A stretch of DNA of 64,000 nt from Roseivirga sp. 4D4 (lineage in GTDB: Bacteria; Bacteroidota; Bacteroidia; Cytophagales; Cyclobacteriaceae), in the NCBI RefSeq assembly GCF_001747095.1, contig NZ_MDGP01000001.1:4191001-4255000 (forward strand), written 5' to 3'. Positions 7,829-14,890 of the stretch are shown here, in pieces. The translations under genes and the position numbers were made by a program. The stretch's first letter is position 1; every line of letters begins with the position of its first letter. The notes under the pieces were generated by a model that worked only from the letters and a program-made list of their open reading frames with translations, ran no database searches and had not been told where the DNA came from.

Positions 7829-9532
7829 TTATCTTTTGTACACCACTTTTCCACCCACAATGGTGTAATCAAACTGAGCTTTCAGCCATGCCGAAGGCTC
7901 AGTTTCAAACAGATCGGTGTCTATGACTGTAATGTCCGCAAGCATCCCTTCCTTGATTTGGCCCTTTACATCTTCTTCGAAAGTAGCGAATGCCGATCCC
8001 TGAGTGTAGGCTTTGATGGCTGATTCAAGCCCAATTCTTTGCTCAGGAAACCAGCCTTCCTCAGGTAGACCATTCACCGTTTGTCGGGTGACGGCAGCGT
8101 ATAATCCGTAGAGTGGATTAATAGGATAGTAACTGGCGTTAGTTCCTGGCCAATCAGAACCGAAAGCCAGTTGGCATCCGGCATCTTCAAGCGTTTTGAA
8201 CGCATAGGCACCTTTACATCTTTCATGTCCTATCCGTTCTTCCATCCAACGCATATCATCTGTGACATGATAAGGTTGAACTTCTGCAATGATATTTCTT
8301 CCTGCAAAACGTTCAAAGTCCTGCTCGGCAATCACCTGAGCATGGACTAAACGAAACCTTCTGTCTTTGGCGCCATTTACCTGATCGAGAGTATCTAGCA
8401 CATCGAGTAAGATTGAATTGGCTTCATCTCCAATGGCATGTACCCTTAACTGAATACCACCGCTATCGGCTTGGATCAGCATTCTTTTAAATTCGGGAAG
8501 GTTTTTAGAGAACTCTCGCCATCCTCCTCGCCACATGTAGTTTTCGATTGTATTATCAGCATATGGTTCAAAGAAACGAGCGGTTCGACCTCCCATGATA
8601 CCGTCAATATGACTTTTTACTGTACCGAAGGTGATGTAGTCATCTCCAGCTGGCGCAGGGTTTTCACCCCAGTCTATTACCCAGCCTTGCTCCATCATAT
8701 TGTAGATTTCGCTCAAACGTGAAGGGCTAAAATTGATTCTTGTAATAAGTGAATCCCTTTCCTGTAAGTACTTATAAATATCAACCCGATCCAGTGGCGA
8801 CATGTCTTGGACTGTGGTAACACCCCATTTAGCACACTCTTCCAGGGCTCGCTTTGACTCGGCAAGCTTTCTTTCAAAGGAGCTCTCGGGAATTTGTCTT
8901 AGCGCACTAGTGAGAATATCCCCTTTAAGAATACCGTCCTTGGATTCAATCCCGAGGTAGTCGAGTGCTATGGCATTGGCCATGCCTTCTGTCCGGTCAT
9001 ACTTGGTCACTAGTACTGGATGGTCTGGTGTCAATTCATCGATGAGCGTTCTTCGTGGCTGCCAGTCTTGTTGGTTTCTATTACTTCCTTCGGAGCCCAT
9101 GTTCCATGCCTCATAGGCTCCCCAATCACCTCGTGTGATCCAACTTCCATCGGGTAATCTATCTGTTGTTTCTTTTACTCGGGCAATAAAGGCTTCATCG
9201 TCATTCACATCCAGCAGGTTAATACCCAAGAGTAAGGCTCCGGCTTGTGAAAAATGTACGTGAGAGTCATTGAAGCCAGGAAGTGTAAGTCTTCCTTTTA
9301 AATCAATTTGCCGGTCTGCCGAAGGGTATCTGTTGCCGTTACCAACTTTGCTGATTTTATCTCCTTCAAGCAATACCCAATCTGCCCATGGCTGAGCATC
9401 ATTGCCCGTCCAAACCTTTCCATTAAATAGGAGCAGAGATTCAGAGGAGGCTTCTACGGATTCTGTGTTACTCCCGCATGCTGAAAGTATGGCACAAACG
9501 ATCAATACAATGAGATGATTTTTGAACTTCAT
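7829..9532 (-). CDS. Exported amidohydrolase, YtcJ-like (Amidohydro_3), lipoprotein
   Basis: A 567-residue protein with a lipoprotein signal peptide ending in LSACGS. The mature enzyme has the amidohydrolase start (LLFNGKVWTGND, then GRLTLPGFNDSHVHF with the HxH metal pair at about residues 91-93), a middle His-containing strand VHAIGDEAN, LVHAQVI, and the late motif FGSDWPG supplying the metal-binding Asp. It ends with the small beta domain GMLADITVIDTDL. These are the marks of the Amidohydro_3 group, whose members hydrolyse amide or cyclic C-N bonds; the natural substrate is unknown. The next amidohydrolase lies 2 bases upstream on the same strand, so they form one operon. Confidence 0.9.
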   Translation of the reverse strand: MKFKNHLIVLIVCAILSACGSNTESVEASSESLLLFNGKVWTGNDAQPWADWVLLEGDKISKVGNGNRYPSADRQIDLKGRLTLPGFNDSHVHFSQAGALLLGINLLDVNDDEAFIARVKETTDRLPDGSWITRGDWGAYEAWNMGSEGSNRNQQDWQPRRTLIDELTPDHPVLVTKYDRTEGMANAIALDYLGIESKDGILKGDILTSALRQIPESSFERKLAESKRALEECAKWGVTTVQDMSPLDRVDIYKYLQERDSLITRINFSPSRLSEIYNMMEQGWVIDWGENPAPAGDDYITFGTVKSHIDGIMGGRTARFFEPYADNTIENYMWRGGWREFSKNLPEFKRMLIQADSGGIQLRVHAIGDEANSILLDVLDTLDQVNGAKDRRFRLVHAQVIAEQDFERFAGRNIIAEVQPYHVTDDMRWMEERIGHERCKGAYAFKTLEDAGCQLAFGSDWPGTNASYYPINPLYGLYAAVTRQTVNGLPEEGWFPEQRIGLESAIKAYTQGSAFATFEEDVKGQIKEGMLADITVIDTDLFETEPSAWLKAQFDYTIVGGKVVYKR

Positions 9533-9534
9533 GG

Positions 9535-10893
9535 CTATTTGGAATATTTGTTAGCGATTTGCTCAAGACTAAGCTCGATTTCTCGACTAGGTAGCCATTT
9601 TCCTCTAACCATTACACCAGATTGTTGACGCATATTGGCAATGTTTTCAAGAGGGTTTTGGTCTACCAGGATTAGATCTGCGTCAGCTCCGATGACAATC
9701 GTACCGTATTTTCCCGGGTCACCAAAGAAGACAGCTGGATTGGCAGTTCCTGCATACAATGCTTCGTAAGGAGTCAGTCCGCTTCTGACCATGGCATCGA
9801 GTTCACGTTGAATGGAAAACCCTGGTACATTAAAAACTTGTGGAGCATCAGAACCTAATAGTATTTTGACGCCTGCCTCATGCATTTGCTTAATAATATC
9901 CCTTCTGATTTGGTTGAACTTCAGTGCCTGATCTCCTTTATAATTAGGAGCCCCAATAATTCCCTTCTTGGTGCGAACCCAGTTATTGAGTGTCCTTGGG
10001 TTCATGTATTTCATTTCTGGGTTCTTAGCGATAACCTCAGGGTCTTCTGGACCAATCCATCTCTCCATCATGGCTTGGGTAGGAACTATCCAGACATCAT
10101 TTTCTAATGTGAGTTTTACAAGCTCCTCGCTGATATCGGTGTCTACAATGTCTGTAAAATTGACTCCGAAAAAACCATTAGCATTGGGGTTCACACGAAT
10201 AGAGGAAGGAACCATCCCTTCGATATAGCCATCTACATGGTCGATCGAAGCGTACTTAGCTTCGAGGGCTCTTCTGACCCCAACTCCTGTACTGACATGG
10301 CCTGCAAAGGGAATCCCAACTTCGTTTGCAGTGGTGACCACGGCATCGAAATTCACTCGTGTCAATCCAGGGTGCATTTTCAAGAAGTCATAACCCGCTT
10401 CTTTCTGAGCGCGTACTTTTGTTTGCGCTTCTTCAACACTCCTCACGGAATTGCCATTGATTGAAGGTCCGGAAGTATAGATTCGTGGACCTAAGATTTC
10501 TCCTGATATTACTTTGTCCCTCAATTCGATATGATAAGGCTGACCTAGCATTCCTCTAATGGTGGTGATACCATTGGATAGATAGAGAAATAGGGTCTCT
10601 TGAAGTAAATCCATATCTCGATTACCAGGAATATGGGCGTGCATTTCGGCTAGGCCAGGCATTAGGTACTTACCCGTACCATCTACTACTGTGCCCGCAA
10701 GGTCTGCGGAGATGTCTTCAGAACTGCCTATGGCGAAAATTTTTCCTTGTTTGATTAAGACTGTTTGATTGGTTAAAACTGTCTCCGACTCCATAGTGAT
10801 CAGGTTCACATGGGTAAAGGCGAAGTCAGCTTCTTGCGCTTGGGTATAAGAAACCACCAAGCATATGGAGATTAAAAAGTAAAGCTTTCTCAT
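9535..10893 (-). CDS. Exported amidohydrolase of the imidazolonepropionase/prolidase-like group
   Basis: A 452-residue enzyme with a signal peptide cleaved after about residue 19 (SYTQAQEAD). Metal ligands visible are HAH in GLAEMHAHIPG (about 85-87), a Lys strand DFLKMHPG, His in FAGHVSTG and SIDHVDGY, and Asp in LLGSDAPQ. The C-terminus has the usual IVIGADADLILVDQNPLENI beta segment. Relatives act on dipeptides (Xaa-Pro type) or cyclic amides. It is transcribed just before the YtcJ-like lipoprotein, and both would act outside the inner membrane, which suggests scavenging of peptide-derived or heterocyclic compounds. Confidence 0.88.
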   Translation of the reverse strand: MRKLYFLISICLVVSYTQAQEADFAFTHVNLITMESETVLTNQTVLIKQGKIFAIGSSEDISADLAGTVVDGTGKYLMPGLAEMHAHIPGNRDMDLLQETLFLYLSNGITTIRGMLGQPYHIELRDKVISGEILGPRIYTSGPSINGNSVRSVEEAQTKVRAQKEAGYDFLKMHPGLTRVNFDAVVTTANEVGIPFAGHVSTGVGVRRALEAKYASIDHVDGYIEGMVPSSIRVNPNANGFFGVNFTDIVDTDISEELVKLTLENDVWIVPTQAMMERWIGPEDPEVIAKNPEMKYMNPRTLNNWVRTKKGIIGAPNYKGDQALKFNQIRRDIIKQMHEAGVKILLGSDAPQVFNVPGFSIQRELDAMVRSGLTPYEALYAGTANPAVFFGDPGKYGTIVIGADADLILVDQNPLENIANMRQQSGVMVRGKWLPSREIELSLEQIANKYSK

Positions 10894-11002
10894 GATGATT
10901 AGATTCTGGTCTAATCAAGATAGTAAACTTAGGCTGTATTTGGGATGTGTTTTATTTGATTGGGGTTGAATCATAAATGCTGATGATTCAATCAACCGCT
11001 AT

Positions 11003-11026
11003 CATAGTCTCTAGCAGAGGACTCTC
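11003..11026 (+). repeat. 24-nt asymmetric palindrome, copy 3
   Basis: CATAGTCTCT AGC AGAGGACTCTC: the most diverged copy, with the outer pairs lost but the inner stem and the arm asymmetry kept. It lies between the amidohydrolase start and copy 4. Confidence 0.7.
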
Positions 11027-11058
11027 AATTAAGAGAGGAGTTTTGATTAATCCTTTAT

Positions 11059-11082
11059 CAGAGTCCCTTATAGGAGACTCTG
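11059..11082 (-). repeat. 24-nt asymmetric palindrome, copy 4 (inverted)
   Basis: On the plus strand CAGAGTCCC ... GGAGACTCTG. Reverse-complemented, it aligns base for base with copies 1 and 2, so this copy is in the opposite orientation and 32 bases from copy 3. It sits directly after the stop codon of the unknown 290-residue gene and might serve as its transcription end. Confidence 0.75.
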
Positions 11083-11089
11083 ATTGAGA

Positions 11090-11962
11090 CTAAGGTAGTC
11101 TTAGTTTTTCATCAGTGAGAGCTTCAAAGACTGATCCGATTGTTTCCTTATCTAAAAGCTCTTTGATGCCCATATCAACTAGTTTCCCTTGAAGTATTTG
11201 ACGCCAGTTTTTCTTGGATAGCTTTTTGTTCAGGCTTTTTAGTTCTTCTAATTCCTCAAAAATGATTTCTTGGCCATGTCCAAGACTCTTGAGCCTAATG
11301 ATGATCTCATCAATTCTTTGATCAATATGTTTCTGTGAGGTACTTTTTCTCTTGGTCTCTTGAGTTCTTGTTTTCCTTTCTATATAGGCCGCACCAGTTA
11401 CAGTGATTTTTACCCAGGTGTTATGAAACTCCTTCTGAGAAACGTACTTCTTTTTTGTGAGGTGATTTGCTAATTCCTCCGGTTCGTCATCTCGATAAGG
11501 AATTGAATTAAAGTAGAGGATGTCTTCTATTGAGTAATAGAGGTTATTAAAATCTCTATTAATCTGATAAAGGATGAAATCAAGTTTGTCTTGAATAGAC
11601 TTAGGCTTTGATTTAGTGCTTTTTGATAAGAGGCCACCTATCATTGGAACGAGATTTTTTATATAACTCAGGTTACTTACTTTAATCTCAAGGTCTTCAA
11701 AGGACAACTCTTCTTGGTCATAAATGAATTCTGATAGAGGGTCAGTGTTCTTCCTTTGAAAAATCTTAATGAATTCTTCTCCATCAGGCAATAGTTCTTT
11801 TCGTAAGAAACTGATTACCTGCGTTTTCCAAGTTGTTTTATCTTTTAGGAAAGAGTAGCTGTTTTTTATTTGACAGTCCGTAACTATCAACTGACCATAC
11901 TGGATAAGGCTGTCTAATTTGGTTACGAAATGGCTATGATCTTCTTTGAATTTTAAATTCAT
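11090..11962 (-). CDS. Hypothetical protein of 290 residues, no family recognised
   Basis: A soluble, highly charged, Lys/Glu-rich protein predicted to be mostly helical. There is no signal peptide and no hydrophobic segment long enough to span a membrane except a weak stretch near IKNLVPMIGGLLS (about 98-110). A basic middle segment RKTRTQETKRKSTSQKH (about 196-212) is followed by helices with heptad-like Leu spacing (IIIRLKSLGH ... LEELKSLNKKL). I recognise no catalytic motif. It stands between the amidohydrolase pair and ggt on the same strand, but gaps of 27 and 196 bases and the palindromes next to its 3' end suggest it is an independent insertion in this region. Confidence 0.7.
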   Translation of the reverse strand: MNLKFKEDHSHFVTKLDSLIQYGQLIVTDCQIKNSYSFLKDKTTWKTQVISFLRKELLPDGEEFIKIFQRKNTDPLSEFIYDQEELSFEDLEIKVSNLSYIKNLVPMIGGLLSKSTKSKPKSIQDKLDFILYQINRDFNNLYYSIEDILYFNSIPYRDDEPEELANHLTKKKYVSQKEFHNTWVKITVTGAAYIERKTRTQETKRKSTSQKHIDQRIDEIIIRLKSLGHGQEIIFEELEELKSLNKKLSKKNWRQILQGKLVDMGIKELLDKETIGSVFEALTDEKLRLP

Positions 11963-11989
11963 GTAATAATGAGTAGCCTATAGTTTTCA

Positions 11990-13675
11990 TCAATACCCAG
12001 CTGCCTGACCATCCTTTCTAGATTCTGAGGCTCCATAGTAGACTTTGTTCTTGTCGTCCCACATAATGGCCTGGTAGCCACCATAGCTACCTACATTCCA
12101 AGACATTCTATGTCCCATGAGCACCAGTTTTCGGATTACCTCGTAGTCGATCCCGCTTTCCAATTGCAAGGTGCCACCATTAGTCATGACTTCACCAGTT
12201 GGCTGAGATGACCCTGTATGCAGAATACGCGGTGCATCGCCTGCTTCTTGCAAGTTCATTCCAAAGTCGATGAGGTTAATTACAATCTGGGCATGACCCT
12301 GTGGTTGTGTTGCACCGCCCATTAGGCCAAAGCTCACCCAAGGTTTACCGTCTTTGGTAATAAAGGCAGGGATGATGGTATGAAAAGGTCTTTTATGAGG
12401 TGCATAGACATTGGCGTGTCCTTCTTCCAGAGAGAATAGTTCTCCTCGATCTTGTAGGATGAAACCTAGGCCAGGAGGGGTCATTCCAGATCCCATACCT
12501 CTATAGTTACTTTGGATAAGTGAGACCATATTGCCATCCTTATCTGCTACAGTCATATAAATAGTGTCGCCATCTTTAAGCCTACCCGCGGGAACAGAAC
12601 GAGCTGCCCGGTTTGGGTTAATGAGTTCTCTACGCTCTGCTGCATATTCATCAGAGATTAACCAATCGACAGGCGTTTTGTAGAAATCCATATCGGCATA
12701 GAATTTTGCTCTGTCTTCAAATGCCAGTTTTTTAGCCTCCGTAAAAGTGTGAATGTATTCGGCACTACCGAAACCCATAGATTTTAGGTCATAGCCTTCT
12801 AGTATTTTCAATTGTTGCAAGGCGGCAATTCCTTGGCCATTAGGAGGGAGCTCCCAAACATCGTAACCTCGGTAATTCACAGAGACAGGTTCAACCCATT
12901 CGGATGTATGATCTGCAAGGTCTTTTTCAGACAAGAAACCTCCCAGTGTTTCCATATAGTCAGCAATGGTCTTGGCCACAGGGCCTTTATAAAAGGCATC
13001 ACGACCTCCTTTGGCAATTTTATCTAATGTACTCCCAAGTGCAGGGTTTTTGAAAACCTCACCTTTTTTAGGCGTGCTGCCATTTGGCATGTAGACTTCT
13101 TTAAAACCGGGAAACCTTTGAAGGTTTGCTGCACCTCTTTCCATATACCAGGCGATCAGCTCACTTACCGGGAAGCCGTTGTTAGCATAGTCAATCGCTG
13201 GCTGAAGGATTTCTTGCATACCGAGAGAACCGAATTTCTCGTGTAACTCGAACCAACCGTCTACAGCACCAGGTACCGAAACAGGTAGCGGGCCATAAGC
13301 TGGAATACTTTTGTAGCCGTTATTCTTGAAATACTCAAGAGTGAGATCATAAGGCGACCTGCCGGATGCATTTAGCCCGTGGAGCTTTTGTGTTTTACTA
13401 TCCCAAACAATGGCAAAAAGATCACCGCCAATCCCATTGCCAGTAGGCTCGACTAGGCCTAGGACTGCATTGGCCGCAATGGCCGCATCAATCGCATTAC
13501 CGCCTTTCTTTAATATGTCCAAAGCGACCTGAGTAGCCAGAGGTTGACTGGTTGCGGCCATTCCGTGCTGAGCTATAACTTCAGACCTTGTGGCGAATTT
13601 GTGGCCAGTTATTCTGTCTTGTGCTGTTGCACCGATGGTTGATGCCAATAGTAAGGCGACTATGAACTTCTTCAT
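11990..13675 (-). CDS. ggt: Gamma-glutamyltranspeptidase
   Basis: A 561-residue exported precursor with a signal peptide ending ATAQD. It follows the family layout: the N-terminal GGNAIDAAIAANAVLGLVEP region (about 58-77) and GDLFAIVWD, then the autocleavage site at Thr371 in DGDTIYMTVADKDGN. That Thr aligns with catalytic Thr391 of the E. coli enzyme and becomes the nucleophile of the small subunit. GSGMTPPGLGFILQD (about 395-410) and the MGGATQPQGHAQ motif follow. It splits gamma-glutamyl bonds of glutathione and related peptides in the periplasm, feeding Glu and Cys-Gly into the cell. Length and motifs are normal, so it should be active. Confidence 0.95.
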   Translation of the reverse strand: MKKFIVALLLASTIGATAQDRITGHKFATRSEVIAQHGMAATSQPLATQVALDILKKGGNAIDAAIAANAVLGLVEPTGNGIGGDLFAIVWDSKTQKLHGLNASGRSPYDLTLEYFKNNGYKSIPAYGPLPVSVPGAVDGWFELHEKFGSLGMQEILQPAIDYANNGFPVSELIAWYMERGAANLQRFPGFKEVYMPNGSTPKKGEVFKNPALGSTLDKIAKGGRDAFYKGPVAKTIADYMETLGGFLSEKDLADHTSEWVEPVSVNYRGYDVWELPPNGQGIAALQQLKILEGYDLKSMGFGSAEYIHTFTEAKKLAFEDRAKFYADMDFYKTPVDWLISDEYAAERRELINPNRAARSVPAGRLKDGDTIYMTVADKDGNMVSLIQSNYRGMGSGMTPPGLGFILQDRGELFSLEEGHANVYAPHKRPFHTIIPAFITKDGKPWVSFGLMGGATQPQGHAQIVINLIDFGMNLQEAGDAPRILHTGSSQPTGEVMTNGGTLQLESGIDYEVIRKLVLMGHRMSWNVGSYGGYQAIMWDDKNKVYYGASESRKDGQAAGY

Positions 13676-13686
13676 CTGAGATTTAA

Positions 13687-14370
13687 TTAGTTGGTAATTT
13701 CTGCTCCTCCGAAAACAACCAGTCCTTTGATATATAGTTTTTCCGGGTTCTCTGAATTGTCTTGAATGACTCGTTTGTCAGTCATGGCTCCGAAGATGCT
13801 GGTGACCCTTAATTCTACATTCCAGTCCTGGGGGACTCTAATTTTGCTTCCACCAAAAAGGTAGAAGATTTCTATGTTGGCAGAACTTGGGGAGAGTTTT
13901 GATGTAGTGAGGTCTATATTGGAACCACCAAAAATGGCAGTTAGATTCCCTCCTTTAAAATTTTGACTGTTGATGACCTTATCGCCTCCACTAAAAATGG
14001 CAGTATCATCAATCAAATCTCTGTCTTGCACGTTCCCATCATCCATACCTTCTGCCGTTGACGTTTTTCTTCTAATAATTGTAACTCCTATTATAATGAA
14101 TACTATAGGCCAAAGATCCCAAATCGACACATCAATATAGAACCAGTCATCAATTACGAATATGAGCCCTATAGCAAAGAGTATTCCCCCAACACGTTTG
14201 TTTTCGTCTGTGAGTATCAGAAAAATACCAACGAGCATTAAGATGTTTTCCCATTGATAAATGTAACGTCTGACATGCCATGGGATGATATCAAAATTAT
14301 TCATCGCGAAGACCAATCCGATGGTAATAAAGATGATTCCTAGAAGAGTTGTCTTATTGAGTTTATTCAT
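13687..14370 (-). CDS. LiaF-like membrane protein (DUF5668 helices plus C-terminal beta domain)
   Basis: A 227-residue protein. The first approximately 105 residues hold four membrane helices in the LiaI/LiaF-like arrangement (TTLLGIIFITIGLVFAMNNF, MLVGIFLIL, GGILFAIGLIFVIDDW, LWPIVFIIIGVTIIRR). The soluble C-terminal half has repeated strands around FGGSNIDLT, LFGGSKIRVP and VFGGAEI, as in the cell-wall-stress response domain of LiaF. In Firmicutes LiaF restrains the LiaRS envelope-stress kinase; no such kinase is adjacent here. It lies 11 bases upstream of ggt on the same strand and probably shares its transcript. Confidence 0.82.
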   Translation of the reverse strand: MNKLNKTTLLGIIFITIGLVFAMNNFDIIPWHVRRYIYQWENILMLVGIFLILTDENKRVGGILFAIGLIFVIDDWFYIDVSIWDLWPIVFIIIGVTIIRRKTSTAEGMDDGNVQDRDLIDDTAIFSGGDKVINSQNFKGGNLTAIFGGSNIDLTTSKLSPSSANIEIFYLFGGSKIRVPQDWNVELRVTSIFGAMTDKRVIQDNSENPEKLYIKGLVVFGGAEITN

Positions 14371-14497
14371 TTGAGCAATGTAAAATTTAAATCTAGAAAA
14401 CTAGAAAGCCCCAAGCAAAGATCAATTGATTAAAGGTCTGTCTTTCTTATTTGAATTCGGTCAATTCTTATTTACTTTTGGCATCCCTTAACCACAT

Positions 14498-14581
14498 GCG
14501 CACGTGGTGGAATTGGTAGACACGCCACCTTGAGGGGGTGGTGCATTAACTTGCGTGGAGGTTCGACTCCTCTCGTGCGCA
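14498..14581 (+). tRNA. tRNA-Leu (anticodon GAG)
   Basis: An 84-nt cloverleaf. The acceptor arm GCGCACG pairs with CGTGCGC, with discriminator A at 14581. The D-arm carries TGGTAGA. The anticodon stem CCACC/GGTGG encloses loop TTGAGGG, giving anticodon GAG at 14532-14534. A long variable arm typical of class II tRNAs and the T-loop GTTCGAC are present. CCA is not encoded. It reads CUC/CUU leucine codons. Confidence 0.95.
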
Positions 14582-14582
14582 C

Positions 14583-14611
14583 AAGAGCTCCTGTTCAGGA
14601 GCTCTTTCTAT
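14583..14611 (+). terminator. Rho-independent terminator after tRNA-Leu
   Basis: AAGAGCTCCTG at 14583-14593 is the exact reverse complement of 14596-14606, followed by TTTCTATTT. It starts two bases after the tRNA discriminator base. Confidence 0.8.
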
Positions 14612-14678
14612 TTAGGCTCAATGGTTCTAACAGAGTTTTTCATGGAGATTAATAATTCGTCAAAACCGGCTATCCCAG

Positions 14679-14783
14679 ACAATAATTTTGTCCTTTGAGT
14701 TGTTTGCAAAAGGATTATTGTATCAAAAATCATCTTTTTATACATGCAAAAGTTTGCCATTTGCATGGGGTTTTGGTCCAAAA
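14679..14783 (+). other. Inverted repeats in the leader region of the usher-like gene
   Basis: The 279 bases between the tRNA terminator and the usher-like gene hold three inverted repeats. ACAATAA(n5)TCCTTT at 14679-14696 pairs with AAAGGATTATTGT at 14709-14721. CATGCAAA at 14743-14750 pairs with TTTGCATG at 14760-14767. TTTTGG/CCAAAA lies at 14771-14783. They lie upstream of the predicted promoter, so they are more likely regulator sites or remnants than a riboswitch. Confidence 0.4.
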
Positions 14784-14852
14784 GTCCAAAAAAACTGCTC
14801 TCAGCAACGGAATTAGGTGATTGTAAATTGTGAGAAATCGTTAGTTATTACA

Positions 14853-14860
14853 TATATTTG
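14853..14860 (+). promoter_or_regulatory. Predicted -7 promoter element (TATATTTG) for the usher/chaperone-like cluster
   Basis: TATATTTG matches the Bacteroidota consensus TAnnTTTG, with a TTG at 14828-14830 as possible -33 element (22-base spacer). It ends 30 bases before the start codon; AAGGA at 14876-14880 could act as ribosome binding site. Confidence 0.55.
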
Positions 14861-14890
14861 AAATACCTAACATCAAAGGACTAACTTATT

